64,000 nucleotides of DNA from positions 27,287,346 through 27,351,345 of the forward strand of contig NC_052667.1 in the NCBI RefSeq assembly GCF_016802725.1, read 5' to 3'. The notes beneath the pieces are model-generated. The model made no database searches, had not been told where the DNA came from, and saw only the letters and a program-made list of their open reading frames with translations. Position numbers and translations under genes: made by a program. Source of the DNA: Solenopsis invicta. Lineage: Eukaryota; Arthropoda; Insecta; Hymenoptera; Formicidae. This document shows, one piece after another, positions 24,107-36,700 of this stretch (its first letter is position 1; each line of letters starts with the position of its first letter).

Positions 24107-26002
24107 TCATACAATATCAAACAGTTCGCCAACAGTTTGCGCGAGATCAGAAATTAAATCACTGTCAGAATACTCTCGCTTAGAATTTTTACTTTCGATC
24201 TGAAGACTTGTCGATCCATGAATTCGATCGTTACTAGAATCGCGTAGCTGATGTTGAATCATAAAATCTGGTCGGGAAATTTTGTGATTCGGTTGCCATT
24301 TATAGATATTAATTGTTGGCTTTTGTTCTCGTCTGAATGTGTCAGGCGCATAGATATTCAATGTCGGTCGTGCTTCGTCGCACGGTTTCGAAATAGTCAA
24401 TGTTGGTCGATTGAAACGTTGATCTAAAATGACATTTTAAATCTTCCGTTACTATTTTGACACGATAAATGTCATTAATTTCTTAGTAATTCGAAACTGA
24501 GCGATAGCAAAATAAATGTGTAATAGATAATTGCACTCACCATTGTATCCATTGTTTGGACCAATGTTGCTCCATGTCGGCCTACAGGGATATCGCGTAT
24601 TGACGGCGGCAGCTTGCGAAAATTGTCTACGATTACCACTAGTTGTAGAGGATTGCGAAATCCCGACGGAAGATGCAGCGCCGGTAATCGCTTGTCCACT
24701 CTCGATCGCTCCGAAAGAAGTTGCAGTTGCTTGACCAAAGCTAAACGAATGGCTTTCTGTCTTGACATTGTTACCGTTGTTATAAGCTTCCGCGCCTGCG
24801 GTAGAAATTCCTGATAATCCTGCAGAAATAGTCTCCGATTTGCTTGCGGAAACGGAAGATCTGAAAAGCAACTCTCTTTTATATACGCCATTGAGAAAAA
24901 AACATTAAACTAATGTTCTCTGAATTTAATAATCAAAATAAACACAAGTGTTTTTAACATAAAGTATATATATTATTGATTATTTTGCTTTTCTCTTTTG
25001 AATTTAGAAACGCGAATTTTAAATTATATACTATATTATTTTATACGCACCCATCAATCCCATATCCCGTAGGATGACTGTAACTGTTACTTTTGGAAAG
25101 GCTAACACCATCGAGACTCGCACCCAGACTGACAGAGTGTGCATTGTTATTTCCTGCATTTAAACTGACAGTTGCCGTGAGAGGGATGAGAGAAAGGAGA
25201 CGTGTCTGTGGTTCCTCGTCGTTTAACATCTTGACGACCGACTCGGGTGTTAGTTTTGGTGGTGTGTTCCATCGTCGCTCGTGTTCGTCTATTCGTTTGT
25301 TCAAGCATGTAGAAATAGGAGGTGACAGGAGAAAGTGCATTCTTACATGTAGATAGCAAGTTGTATACTTGCATCAGTTAATTGCATTAATTGGTCAATA
25401 TCTACAATTAAAAACTAATTAAATAAACTTATGAAAGAAAAATTTATTGCGAAAATAAAAACGATATTAGCCCTTTGTAATTTTATAATTGCGTTATAAA
25501 AGATAAATCTGAATAATTTCTATTTTATATCTAAAATTTTTCAATAAACCGAATCATCACAATTTATTAAAACTAAATTATGCCAACAATAATTTATTAA
25601 ATTTTACGAATATTACACTAGCATAACATCAAAATAAGAAAAATAATGATATCAATAACTCTTCTGTTTTTAAGAATTTACTAAAACGTTACTGTCACCA
25701 TCCGCAAGATAAAATTAAAATAGGACTAGATAAAGGATGGGATAAAATTAAGATTATAAAAATTCCATGAATATATCGAAACAAGCACTATATCACAGCA
25801 CACTCGATAGATTTAAAAAGAATATCTTTGGAGGCACTCGCGGTATAACATACTCGCACTTATCACAAAAACTCTTTTTTTTATCGACATTCTCAAAACC
25901 TATGTGCAGTGACACTTATCATCTTCCAAAAATATTTCTCTCACCTGCTTGTACAAACGACAGTGCGAACGTTAATAAAAGAATGCTGCTGATGCTCGCC
26001 AT
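24107..26002 (-). CDS. Gene C: secreted Ser/Gly/Ala-rich protein with RPTxxI repeats
   Basis: Four exons join in phase: 25945-26002 (signal peptide, MASISSILLLTFALSFVQA), 25042-25288, 24541-24860 and 24107-24423. The junction phases are 1, 2 and 1, and the donors are GTGAGA, GTGCGT and GTGAGT. Cleavage after VQA would expose DEHERRWNTPPKLTPESV. The middle is a Ser/Ala/Gly-rich low-complexity region (SVSLGASLDGVSLSKSNS, SFSFGQATATSFGAIESG). The C-terminal third carries four related motifs: RPTWSNI, RPTLTI, RPTLNI and KPTINI. The protein ends with SKREYSDSDLISDLAQTVGE and a short hydrophobic tail. A Lys-Arg pair may be a processing site. No known family is recognised. The composition is compatible with a structural extracellular protein; this is an inference. 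Gene D lies upstream in the same orientation, and its duplicated neighbourhood includes this gene's upstream DNA. Confidence 0.72.
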
Positions 26003-26037
26003 GTCTGAAAACGTTCTGACTTGATCGTGCCATCGAG

Positions 26038-27715
26038 CTGCCCTTTTTCAATAACCACGCACGACCTTAGATTCGTTATTAAGATGCGGGACGCGTTCGC
26101 TTGAGCAATTCTCCTTAGATGAATCGTTGTGCGATGACGCGAATCACGAAACAAAATTATAATTCTCAATGACCAACGGACACCAATGTTCAATAAACTT
26201 TTTGAATTATTTAGCGTACATTTCTCAAGGGACGAGTTATAATCACAATTTTAATAATATTTTTAATGTTGTCCGTATCACGCGATATTCTGATTTCAAA
26301 ACTGTTCCAGAAACCTACACTACAATACATATTTTTATTAATTTATATTTTTTTTGAAAATGAGAAAAGGGGAAATTATATATAAATAATTTTCTTTTTT
26401 TTTCTTTGTGTCTCATAATTTTTATTTGTTAAGTTACATATATTTAATACAACAAGTAACATTCGTATTTTTATTTCAAAGAGAAAGAATTAATAATTAA
26501 TGAAAGGTATGCCTATTCATCATTTTTCGCGGAATATTAACGTATATATTACTATTCTGATTTATCAATACAATCCTATAAATCACAAGAATTATTTATA
26601 TTCATTTGCGTAATTGATCACTTATCTATCGGCATTCTCTTCATCTCCGGTTTATCAAAAATGCATATGTGTCTTACGTCCTGCGTTTCTGTTTATAATT
26701 CTTTTTATGATGTTACACGTGTGATTCACACAATATTTATTCATTAAAAGAATATATTATTTGATATAAGGATATTTTACCTATGGACGCGCAAATTCAA
26801 ATGAAGTCCGTCTCCTTTGACATAAATTATCTTGCGTATATTTTGCTTATTCATTAATAAACATTCATTTATATTTTTGTATGTTCAAATAATGTTTAAA
26901 CAATTATTTATTTAATATTGTTATTGTTTAAGTATTTTGAAACGGAAAGTAATTAATTTACCATTACTATTTATATTGCATAATTTATTCAAAAATTGAT
27001 TATACTAATATAACGCTACAGAACAGTGCAATGCAATATATTAGCTGTTACTTGTTGCCCCTTGATACTGCGCAATGGCAAATATTATTAATAATATCAA
27101 GCACTTCTGCAAGACAGAAACTTTATTAGGTTTTCTTAGGTACTTCCAACTTATATACAAATCAGGAAAACATAAATTTTGTATTATCAAAGTTAATATT
27201 GTACCTCACTACCAGCTGTAGATATTTGACCTAGGATAATGATCCATTTTTCGTTACTTTTGTATATGCACGATTCTGCCATGAAAATGCGATAAAAAGA
27301 CGAAACGTTGCTACTTAATGGTTCAAAAAGTGATAAGTATACTTTTATCGGAATTTCTAAAAATCTCAGCTTTTAAAAATTTCTCAAGAACAATCTCGGA
27401 AAAAGGAAGTACAACAATTATATAGTTCCAGTTAATAAGTGTGCCTTATGAATATATAGATATATAATACTGAGAAATTGAAGAATAGATTACATATCCT
27501 TCACGCTCTGCCCTTTTTGAATAATCACGCAAGAAACTTAGATTCAATATTAAGATGCTGAACGCGTTTATTTAAGCACTTATCTATAGGCGAATCGTTG
27601 CGAAATAGAATTATAATTCTCAGTGATCAATGCTCAACGGTGAATGAACTTTTTAAATTCTTTAACATACATCTTATTTAAGGTATAATAGGTATAAGTT
27701 TTTGGTATCCAGTTT
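26038..27715. repeat. Proximal part of a segmental tandem duplication
   Basis: Two blocks recur further right. Block P is 26038-26250 (upstream of gene C) and matches 27508-27715. Block Q is about 26600-27350 and matches about 29410-30255 (upstream of gene D). Landmarks are CTGCCCTTTTT in P, and GTAATTGATCACTTATC and TTCATTAAAAGAATAT in Q. The order P-Q here versus P-geneD-Q on the right indicates that a P-D-Q unit was duplicated and that this copy lost the gene body. Confidence 0.7.
27050..27107 (-). pseudogene. Relic of a duplicated gene D signal-peptide exon
   Basis: On the minus strand this matches exon 1 of gene D, including the shared TATCAAGGGG and GTAACAGC. The ATG has become GCA, three bases are inserted before TATCAAGG, and the base before the donor has changed from G to A. 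No downstream exons of a second gene D copy are present. It is a first exon without a start codon, left inside the duplicated Q block. Confidence 0.65.
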
Positions 27716-28198
27716 CACAAACATATTTAGAATAATAATTTTTTAATCTATTATAACAGTAAGGCATGACTTTCATTGCTTATTGAAGTTAGAAATTTTG
27801 CTCATTTTCAAAGTATTTATTATGTTTAAAACTAAAAGAATACAATAATTATGTGAATTATTTGATTAATACAAGATCACGTATTAAATGTAATAGAAAC
27901 GAAACTTAGCAACTAAACAATTAGTTATACAATTTGCAAAACTAATTTAAAAAAGAATTGAGTAACATTTCTAAATACGAACATTGAAATATAAAAAGTT
28001 TTGGAATATGATTTTTACATTTCAGTTATTTAAAATAAAAGATACTTAAAATATGTAAAGAGGTGATAGATTTTCTTGCGTTTCACTTTTTTGTGTTTTA
28101 TTGCTTGATGCAGTACTCTCAATTCAGTCAATCAGTCAGTTAATCTTCAGTATTTTCGGACTTCTTTTTGTTGTCATCATTTTCAACTACCGTAGGTT

Positions 28199-28730
28199 GT
28201 TGTTTGACTGGCTCTTGCTCCACTGTTATAGAAATTGTTAAAGGATTTTCTTGCGTCTCATTGCTTGACGTAGTACTCTCAGTTGCGTCTCATTGCTTGA
28301 CGTAGTACTCTCAGGTGTCACTGAATCTTTAATATCTTCGGACTGCTTTTTGTTGTCGTTATTTTTATCTGGTGTAGATTGCTGATTGACTGTCGATTCG
28401 TCCAGCGTAGAGGCTGTTGGTGATACATTTTCTTGCGTTTCAGTGCTTGATGTAGTACTCTCAGACGTCACTGAATCTTTAATATCTTCGGGCTTCTTTT
28501 TGTTGTTGTCAATTTTAGCTGGCGTAGTTTGCTGATTGACTGTCGATTCGTCCAGCGTAGAGACTGTTGGTGATACATTTTCTTGCGTTTCAATGTTTGA
28601 TGTAGTACTCTCAGGTGTCACTGAATCTTTAATATTTTGGGGCTTCTTTTTGTTGTTGTTAATTTTAACTGGCGTAGTTGGCTGATTAATCAACGATTCG
28701 TCGAAGCTGGGAGTTGTTTGAGGTATACTC
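28199..28730 (-). repeat. 150-bp coding tandem repeat in gene D
   Basis: The motif GCTGATTGACTGTCGATTCG starts at 28381 and 28531, and a diverged copy starts at 28681. Each step is exactly 150 bp, or 50 codons. A fourth, more diverged unit begins near 28199 once the 32-bp insertion is discounted. Each unit encodes STLDESTVNQQTTPAK, then NNKKKPEDIKDSVT, then ESTTSSxETQENVSPT. Confidence 0.85.
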
Positions 28731-29943
28731 GCTTCCGTTTGATTGCCTGATGGCTTGTTCTCAGATTCCGATGGTTTTTTTTTATTCTTAATGCCATATA
28801 AAAAATTCTTTGCTTCTACAATAAAGAAAATGTTTAATTATTATGTTTTCTTTGTATAATGGATAGGTATATATTTTTATTGTAAACACGTGTATATATT
28901 TTCTAAAATTTACCTTCGTAAACCTTTTGTACCATTCCGACTACGGTCTCGACCGCTTCGATAGCTTTTTCAATATACAACTCTGTATGTTTCTCTACGA
29001 ATAACCTTTGTTGTTCAATTGCATTATTGTTTTTATCTTCTATTTCTATTAATTCTTTCATATATGGTACTGTGACATGTGAAGCGAAGAAACCTGAAGA
29101 AGGAATGCTGGGTATAGGGGGTATAAACAACGGGTTTTCAGTTTTCCTGTCTATACTCTCGATTACAATTGGATAAATTCTTTTGCGAGGCTGTTCTTTC
29201 AGGTGGTTGGAGACATATTGGTAAACTTGGTTCCTTGGAGAAAAACCTATATTACATATTTGTATTAATTTTATATTAATAATGTTTATTTTCTTTGAAA
29301 ATAAAAAACAAAATTTATTACACAACCTTCTCTAAATTCTTAAAGGTATTTCTGTATTTTTATTAGATATTTTAATCTTTATTAGTATAGTCGAGAATTA
29401 ATTATATTCATATGCGTAATTGATCACTTATCCGTTGGCGTTTTTTTTTTATCTGGTTCATCAAAAATACATATGCATTCTACGTTTTACATTCTGTTTA
29501 TAATATTATGTGATTTATACAATATTCATTCATTAAAAGAATATGTCATTTGATATAAGAATATTCTTGATATCTCGTAAGTACAAAAAATTCAAGCAAA
29601 GTTTTTTCGACGTAAATTATCTTGCTTAGAATATTTTGCTTTTATACATTAATAGACAAATGTTTAAATTTTCAATCGTTCAAATAACGTTTAAACAGCT
29701 ATATAAATTTTTAAGTGTTTCACCATTTTATAACGGTGGAAAATTAATTTGCTTTGCATATTTTCAGCGATACAATTTTTAATAATTTACATTATTATAT
29801 CAAAAATGATTTAATATATTATACTGATTTAATATATTGTAGTATGATATATTTATATGAAAAGTACAACAAAATGCACTGCTGTTACCTGTTACCCCTT
29901 GATACGCAATGGCGAATATCAATAACAATACGTAGTATTTCAT
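28238..29943 (-). CDS. Gene D: secreted Thr/Ser/Lys-rich repeat protein with a frameshifted C-terminus
   Basis: Three exons join in phase 1: 29889-29943 (signal peptide, MKYYVLLLIFAIAYQGVTG), 28914-29246 and 28238-28815. Exon 2 encodes a Pro-rich segment (FIPPIPSIPSSGFF) and then a long probable amphipathic helix (KELIEIEDKNNNAIEQQRL onwards). Exon 3 encodes 50-residue Thr/Ser/Lys/Asn-rich repeats with many potential O-glycosylation sites. A perfect 32-bp tandem duplication near the end shifts the frame. The present protein (321 aa) therefore ends LRVLRQAMRRKKIL instead of continuing another repeat-like unit to a stop at 28140-28142 (343 aa without the insertion). The continuation after the insertion still reads VVENDDNKKKSENTED, which resembles the repeats and supports a recent break or an assembly error. 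No known family. Confidence 0.7.
28251..28314. repeat. Perfect 32-bp tandem duplication causing a frameshift
   Basis: The 32 bases at 28251-28282 are repeated without any mismatch at 28283-28314 (unit begins TTGCGTCTCATTGCTTGACG). Because 32 is not a multiple of three, the minus-strand frame of gene D is lost at this point. Absolute identity implies a very recent event or a sequencing or assembly artefact. Confidence 0.95.
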
Positions 29944-29989
29944 GGTTTCACTCGATGGACTTTTCGAATCACAAGAGCTGGTACATAAG

Positions 29990-30037
29990 CACGGCTGATT
30001 TTACTAAACTTTCTTAGGTACTCCCAGCTTATATAAG
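29990..30037 (-). promoter_or_regulatory. Core promoter of gene D
   Basis: CTTATATAAG occurs at 30028-30037 and an initiator-like TCAGC on the minus strand at 29998-29994, about 50 bases before the ATG at 29943. A related TATA-like sequence survives in the duplicated block near 27150-27160, upstream of the relic exon. Confidence 0.5.
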
Positions 30038-30049
30038 GTTCTGGAAAAC

Positions 30050-33000
30050 GTATGAATCTTGTAATCTACTCAAGCTAGTGTAAATCTCATTATGTATATC
30101 AGTTATAGATATTTGCCCAAGTCTAATGGTTCACTCATCATTACTTTTGTGTATGTGCACAATGCACTCTACTTTAAAAGTGCGCGCGATAAAAAAACAA
30201 AGCATTATTACTAATGGTTCGAAAAATGATAAGCATACTTTTACCGGAATTCCTAAAAATTTGTAAAAATCTTAGATTTTAAAAAATTCCCACGTTGTAT
30301 AAATCGCGAGAATTAATTATAGTCATACGTGTAATTGATCATTTATCGGTTAGCTTCTCTTCATCTGCGGTTTATCAAACATATGTACTGTACATTTTAC
30401 GTTCCGTTTATAAAAAAAAGATGATTTTGACGTTGAATCGACTCATGTCAGATTGTGTAATAATTTATTAGAAGTTCTTTATAATTTTCATGTTTAGAAA
30501 ATAAATAGATATTTTTAATATCTATTTATCGATACTTTTTAATTGAAAGATGGTATTTAATGAGATAAAATTTCTCTGAATTCTCTGCGAATATGTTTCG
30601 TGCCATAAACATCATATATTATCAATTTTAGCATAAATTTTGACTTTGAATAGATTAGACACGTTCTACATACAAAATATGTGCGCACTTGGGCATAGTG
30701 AATACTCTTGCTTTGCTCGAAGACGAAGCGTGGTATCTTACTTTCGAAAACAATGGGGCGGGCAGGAACGAACAAGCGGCTGTCAGATTATTGCGTAGAA
30801 GGTAATCAAGTTCCGTGATGGGTATTTCCCGAACAACCGCGTCATTCGATTACTTGAAAAAGAAAAAAATATTTACCCAGCAAGGCCACAAGTGGAACTG
30901 TGAAAGATTTTTGGGCTATTACAATTTTTTTACCATCAAGAACTGAAACTATAAAATTCTAAAGATAAAGGTTGTTCCATCTTTGAATAAACTGAGATGA
31001 TTTATTTATTGGATAAAGCTTATGTTGATTCTAATTTATGTAATTTATTATCAGTTTTTAATGATATCTGTTCCAGACAAATTTAATTCTGAGTTTTTCT
31101 TTTGCTTTAAAATGCTATTAAGCGGTTATAAATCAATCGAACAAGAATTACTTCATAATAGAGGTACCATATTTTTATTATAGAATTAACATTTTCACTT
31201 TTATTAAAAAATAAATAAAAAAAATTATCTACGCTCTCTTATCTTTTTCGAAAATAAAATAGCTCCACAGCAGAGAAATGAGTTTTTATACGTTAATGCA
31301 GGTATGTAAATAAAAATGCAAACTTCTCTGAATAATATTGTCACTATATTAACATTAATGTTTCTTTAATATTCTACACATAATTTAACAAATTTATTTC
31401 GCAAATTTCTTTTTTTTTAAAAACTAAGAGCTCTGTAAATTAATTATAATATTTATATACTTTTTTTTCTATTAAATAATTATACAAACTTTTTAGAAAC
31501 GTGACAATATATGAAAGAATTATTAAAAACTTTTTTAATACTTGTAAAAGTAAGAAAAATTAACTCAGAACGACATGACTCAACATGTGTAGAGAAGATA
31601 TCGACAAACAACGTACAAAATGTTAACATTCCTCTGCTGCACCATTTTTCACCCGAATGGAATATTTTTATCGCTCATTTAACGAATACGTGCTCTTGAG
31701 TCATGTCGCGCCGTGACTAAACGAGCAACAATATCGTGGGTAAAAGGCGGTGCACCGCGTTAAAACATTTTACTCATGCTGGCCATAATTCGTTTGAATG
31801 AGACATTACTGCGCATAGAAGTTCCGCGAATGCAACTGAGAGGGTACTAATTTGTTAGCTACTAACCGATAATCAATCGTTTGTAGGATTATCCTGATCG
31901 ATTGATTGGAAAATACGCGCTCGAGCTTAAGGCGCGGGTTTAAGGGGGCCAGAGAGAATGACGGAGTAATCGCGATTATCCTGGATCGATTATCAGTCTA
32001 ACAGGATGTGGAAACCGGCCGCGATTGTCTCAGTGACAGGCCATTATTATTTATAAACAATTACGCGCAAACTGTCGCTATTAATGACGATACTGATCGA
32101 AATATCGACCACTGAAAAAATGATGATTAATGTCGATGGATGTAGGTACGGTATTGGATTTTTCAATTAAAGAAAGCTAAAGTTAATCAGATTATACGAA
32201 ATGTGATAGGTCACGGAGAAATATTCTTATATCTCAAAGAGATACATATTGGAAATATTTTTTACGATGTTTAATGTCTATGTCTCGATACTATCTAATG
32301 TGATTCCTTTCAGTCATAAGTACTAAGGAATAAATTGAAAAACGTATTGATCATTTTGATTGGTATTAATAGCGTCCGAGATATACGTAATTAGAAATTA
32401 AAATCTTTCCGGATAGATATTACAAGGCGGAACATGTTGCACATCGTTTAGAAAGTCGTTAGAACGAATAAAAGTTAAGAATTTATGAAAAATCTAATTA
32501 CAGAAAAAATATGTTATATCGATCAAGTAATCCATAAATCCATCGTAAAAAAAACAAACGTATGCTCTGTACTCTATGTAACGATGAAACAAATACACAT
32601 TTACACATGATTAATCAAACATTACGGAAAAATACTTTGTTTTTCTAATTATCTGCAATTATCTACAAAGACAATTTGAGCCTCACAAATGTAAACGCTC
32701 GCTAGAAGCTCGCATGAATAAAAAATTATATAGTTAACGCTTTGTCTTCTCAATGGAAAACTCTTTTCCAGTCTCAACGTTTAACGTACCATTTTAATAT
32801 TGAGTGTATCTTACAATTAGACATCGATAAAGAAGAGAATGTTTCCACCACGATTATTTCCTATCTACGCTGTTATTATCGTAGGGTTATCGTTGTGCAA
32901 GTTAAAGAATCATGTGGTTTTCCCAAAGAAAAACAGTTTAAGAAAAATTAGGATAGCGTGATATAACTTAGATCAAGATCTTTGTCAAGGTCTGACCGAT

Positions 33001-33600
33001 TTCATTCTGTATTAAGATAAGCAGAATTCACATTAAACGGAGCAAATTGAAGAAATGCGGAAGAATCATAGACACGACAAAATATAAATGTCATTAGTCA
33101 ATCTTATTTGTTAAATAAATTTGCAATTTAAAATTTCAACATGTCAATGAGAAATATTGTTATTTAAAAAAAATAAATAAATGTTTTATAATTTTTTAGA
33201 TTTTACAAATATACAAGCTACAAGATGGAAAAAATCCGTTTCGTTTATTATAAATACCTAAGTTTAATTTTAATTCCATTTAATTGAAAGATATATCGAA
33301 AAGAAAAAAAAACAAAAAGAAATTGCTTCAGTATTTTAAAATTATATTAATTTTGTGAGTAATTATTTAATAATATAATGATATAATAATAAAATTGAGG
33401 AATTATTTTATTCGCGAACTTTTATCAAAATAATAACAAATAAAATCTTGTTGTAGAAATAAATTTTTTAGAACACGTCTGAGAAATTACGTATCTGGGA
33501 AATTATGCTTATCAATGACGTAGAATTTCTTTTTAAATTTTCGCGAACACGCTATCGCAAGGAAGTGCCAAGAGATAATGAAATGTCGATACAAGTGAAT
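30050..33600. other. Intergenic region between divergent genes D and F
   Basis: The first part (to about 30255) is the right-hand Q duplication block. A third partial copy of Q (start GTGTAATTGATCATTTATCGG) lies at about 30298-30420. The remainder is AT-rich with a slightly GC-richer stretch near 31690-31990. No gene or RNA is supported. Confidence 0.5.
30298..30420. repeat. Third partial copy of the gene D upstream block
   Basis: This block resembles the start of blocks at about 26595-26710 and 29400-29510: an ATTGATCA core, a TTCATCTGCGGTTTATCAAA segment and a CGTTCCGTTTATAA segment. It stops abruptly near 30420. It indicates at least two rounds of local duplication. Confidence 0.6.
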
Positions 33601-33602
33601 GC

Positions 33603-33636
33603 TATATAAGATGATCGCGGCACCAGCTGAGTCAGT
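33603..33636 (+). promoter_or_regulatory. Core promoter of gene F (TATA and TCAGT initiator)
   Basis: TATATAAG at 33603-33610 and TCAGT at 33632-33636 are about 31 bases apart, the classical arthropod spacing. The ATG at 33790 would then have a leader of about 155 bases. Confidence 0.65.
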
Positions 33637-33789
33637 CATTCTTTCGCAGACTGCGACAACATCAGGATCATTCGGTCTTTACGCGATAAAGTGGTGATAT
33701 ACAAACAATATTTTATATAAGCATTATTATTTCTCGGTTTTTCCGCGTTGACTTGCTTCAACTAATTAATCGACGATACAATCTGAAAG

Positions 33790-36700
33790 ATGGATATTAG
33801 GATCTTCGCGCTGGTTGCTTTCGTTGCTGTCCTAGGATCCTTTACGGAGGCCCGATCCCCCTTTGGTTATCCTTACAGTGAGTAGCGATTGAGTAAAGCC
33901 ATTTTTCATTCATGAGTGAAGTTACAATTTTTTTACTCGTTTACTAACATGATATACATTGAAACATCTCAAATATTTTGACATTAATTGTTTTCCGCAA
34001 TTAAGACTCACAAATTACAAATTCATCATTGATGTATGTAAAAGTATCTCCCCTCTTTTTAATTTTTTTTATAAATGTTAGCTGTTACAGCCAAATGTAC
34101 TAACATTTATCAAAACTAGGTGGTAATATAAATTACGTACTAAGAAGCAATATATTCATCGTAGTTAAAATGAATAATAACATTTTATTTTTCTTCCATC
34201 TTCAATTATTTTTATCGGACAATCTCTTTAGTGCTTCATGCAATTGATGTGTGACGCAATATGTAAATGAATTCGAGCTAATTCTGCGGTGTGAATTGTT
34301 ATCCAAATAAAATTATTTCAAAAAAATTGCACATCGCTGCATACATCAAGGTTAATAAAAATTGAAGTCAATGTTAAATTATGTAACGACAACGTCGTGC
34401 ATTTAAGCAGAAATAGCTGACGATGCGCGGGAATTTCAGGATAATTGCGAGATTAGCAAACGCGGCAAAATTCCACGACGAATTCGATAAAACGCTGAAT
34501 ATATAAATGATTGCATGATTTTAATCAACGTCGGAAAGAACGCCTGCCGTCAGACCGCTATTATTCTCTTTCTGCACGTAAACATTCAGAAATTATACGA
34601 TTGTAGAGGAGATACTTTGAAAAATGGAGATGATAATCTTCTATTTACGACATTAATTCTTTTTTACTACAAATATTCGCCAAAAGTCTTTATACATAAT
34701 GACATTCCTGTGACTTATTGTTAGGTTAGTTTTTTTCAATAATTTATGATAATCTTATGATTTATGACAGAATGTATTGATTTGCATGAAGCAATGTATT
34801 TGCATTTAATTTCTTACTCTCTTCTTTGAAATTAGTTCCAATCACACTAACTTCTTTTATTTGGAAAAATATTAAATTTTATATAAGATTCAAGTCATTA
34901 TGATTATATGTTGGCTTTTATTAAAAATTTAATACGTACGCCTTGGCTATGTCACTCTCAATGTTTTATTCATGTAATTATCATAATGTTTAAATAAAGA
35001 TGTATGATAAAATTTAAAGAAACAATAATATGCAATGTATGTATTAATAATTTCGATGTAATTGACAAAACCATCTGTGCTGATTGCTTCATTTTCATGA
35101 AGCATCTCAAAATATTGTCACATCAATTGTTATAACGTTAATGTTACGCGTCATTAAATTATTGCGATTTTTAAAGCGTGAGCGATATTTAATCATGATA
35201 ACTAAGATTGACGTTCGCGTGTGTAACCATGCAGCATGCTTCTCTGCGCATATAAACACATGCGTAAGTCGTAACTGCTCACACAACTGCTAGCCAAACG
35301 AAGATAATTTGACGCCCGTAGACCGTGACCTCATTTTGTTCTTCACCTTGACTCATGAGAAGATACTTTCTTTTCAATATCTTCTCGCAATCTCTCGTGC
35401 ATGACACGATTATTTCTATCACGTTGATAAATATATAAAATATACGGCGCTAATTAACAACTTAATAAGATGTGTCTCTTCTGTTTTAACAAGAGGAATT
35501 TATTAGTGCAATATATTTTCTGTTATAAAATGAAAATTTATATAATGCGTGTGTATTTGTAATAATAAGATGATTGAACAAAAAGGTAAGTTAAAAGAAT
35601 TTTAATAATTGTGTTTAAATACAATATTAATCCATAAGATAAAATAACGAAATAAAAAATATTACACAAAAATCAATTTATTTTCCGAACATTATTGCCA
35701 ACACAATGATGTTATCGAAAAAAAACGTGGCTTATCAAATTAATGTGACTATAAAACTTAATATCGCTTGATTAATGTCACGTATCGCGCATAAATAAAT
35801 TATTAATTTTTACTTACGTTTAAACTGAAGATGAGTAAGCGATAAATACAACTTGTTTACAAATTTTATCTTAATTTACAACTTTTTTGCAAATTAAGAT
35901 AAAAAAATAATTTAATATATTTTTAGTATTACATTAAATAGCTTAAGATTTCTGGATTAAAGAACCAGGATATCAATGGTCGTATATTTTATATCACTGA
36001 TTTTTTAATATTGTTTCCTCTGAATGTTAGTGTCGCTATAAAATGTTATATGTTGTACATTATTTTAATTATTTCAGTATCACATTATTTTTATTCAACA
36101 TTATTATTTACGCAATGTTATGATTAGTAACACATCTATTATCTGTTATATTAAGCATTGTTTTTCACATTTTAATTATATTATTGCGACTAGTAACAAT
36201 TGTGGTACATTATTACGTGTCTCTGGTGATGGAATTCCGAGATATGACCACATAGCATGTTCCAACTAACAATGCTATTTCAACTAGTAGCTGAGAATCA
36301 TCAACCATACGAGTTTCATCTCAAGTAGCAACAATCGATAAAAAATTGCTATTCTCTTTTCGTTTTTTCTCAAAGATGGAGGACTACGTGTCGACAGGCC
36401 GTCGGCTAGTTTCGCCGCGTCCAGGTTGAAGCGAGAAGTCGATTCGAATGGTGAGAGTACCACCGAATCTACTACCAGTCAAGCAACTACAACGACTTCC
36501 TCAGATTCCACAGATTCCACAACTTCAGATTCATCATCGACCACATCATCATCAACCACAGAATCATCATCAACCACAGAATCATCATCAACCACAGAAT
36601 CATCATCAACTACAGAATCATCATCAACCACAGAATCATCATCAACCACACCTTCAACATCATCCACCGAAGCCACTTCAACCACAGAGGCCACCTCTAC

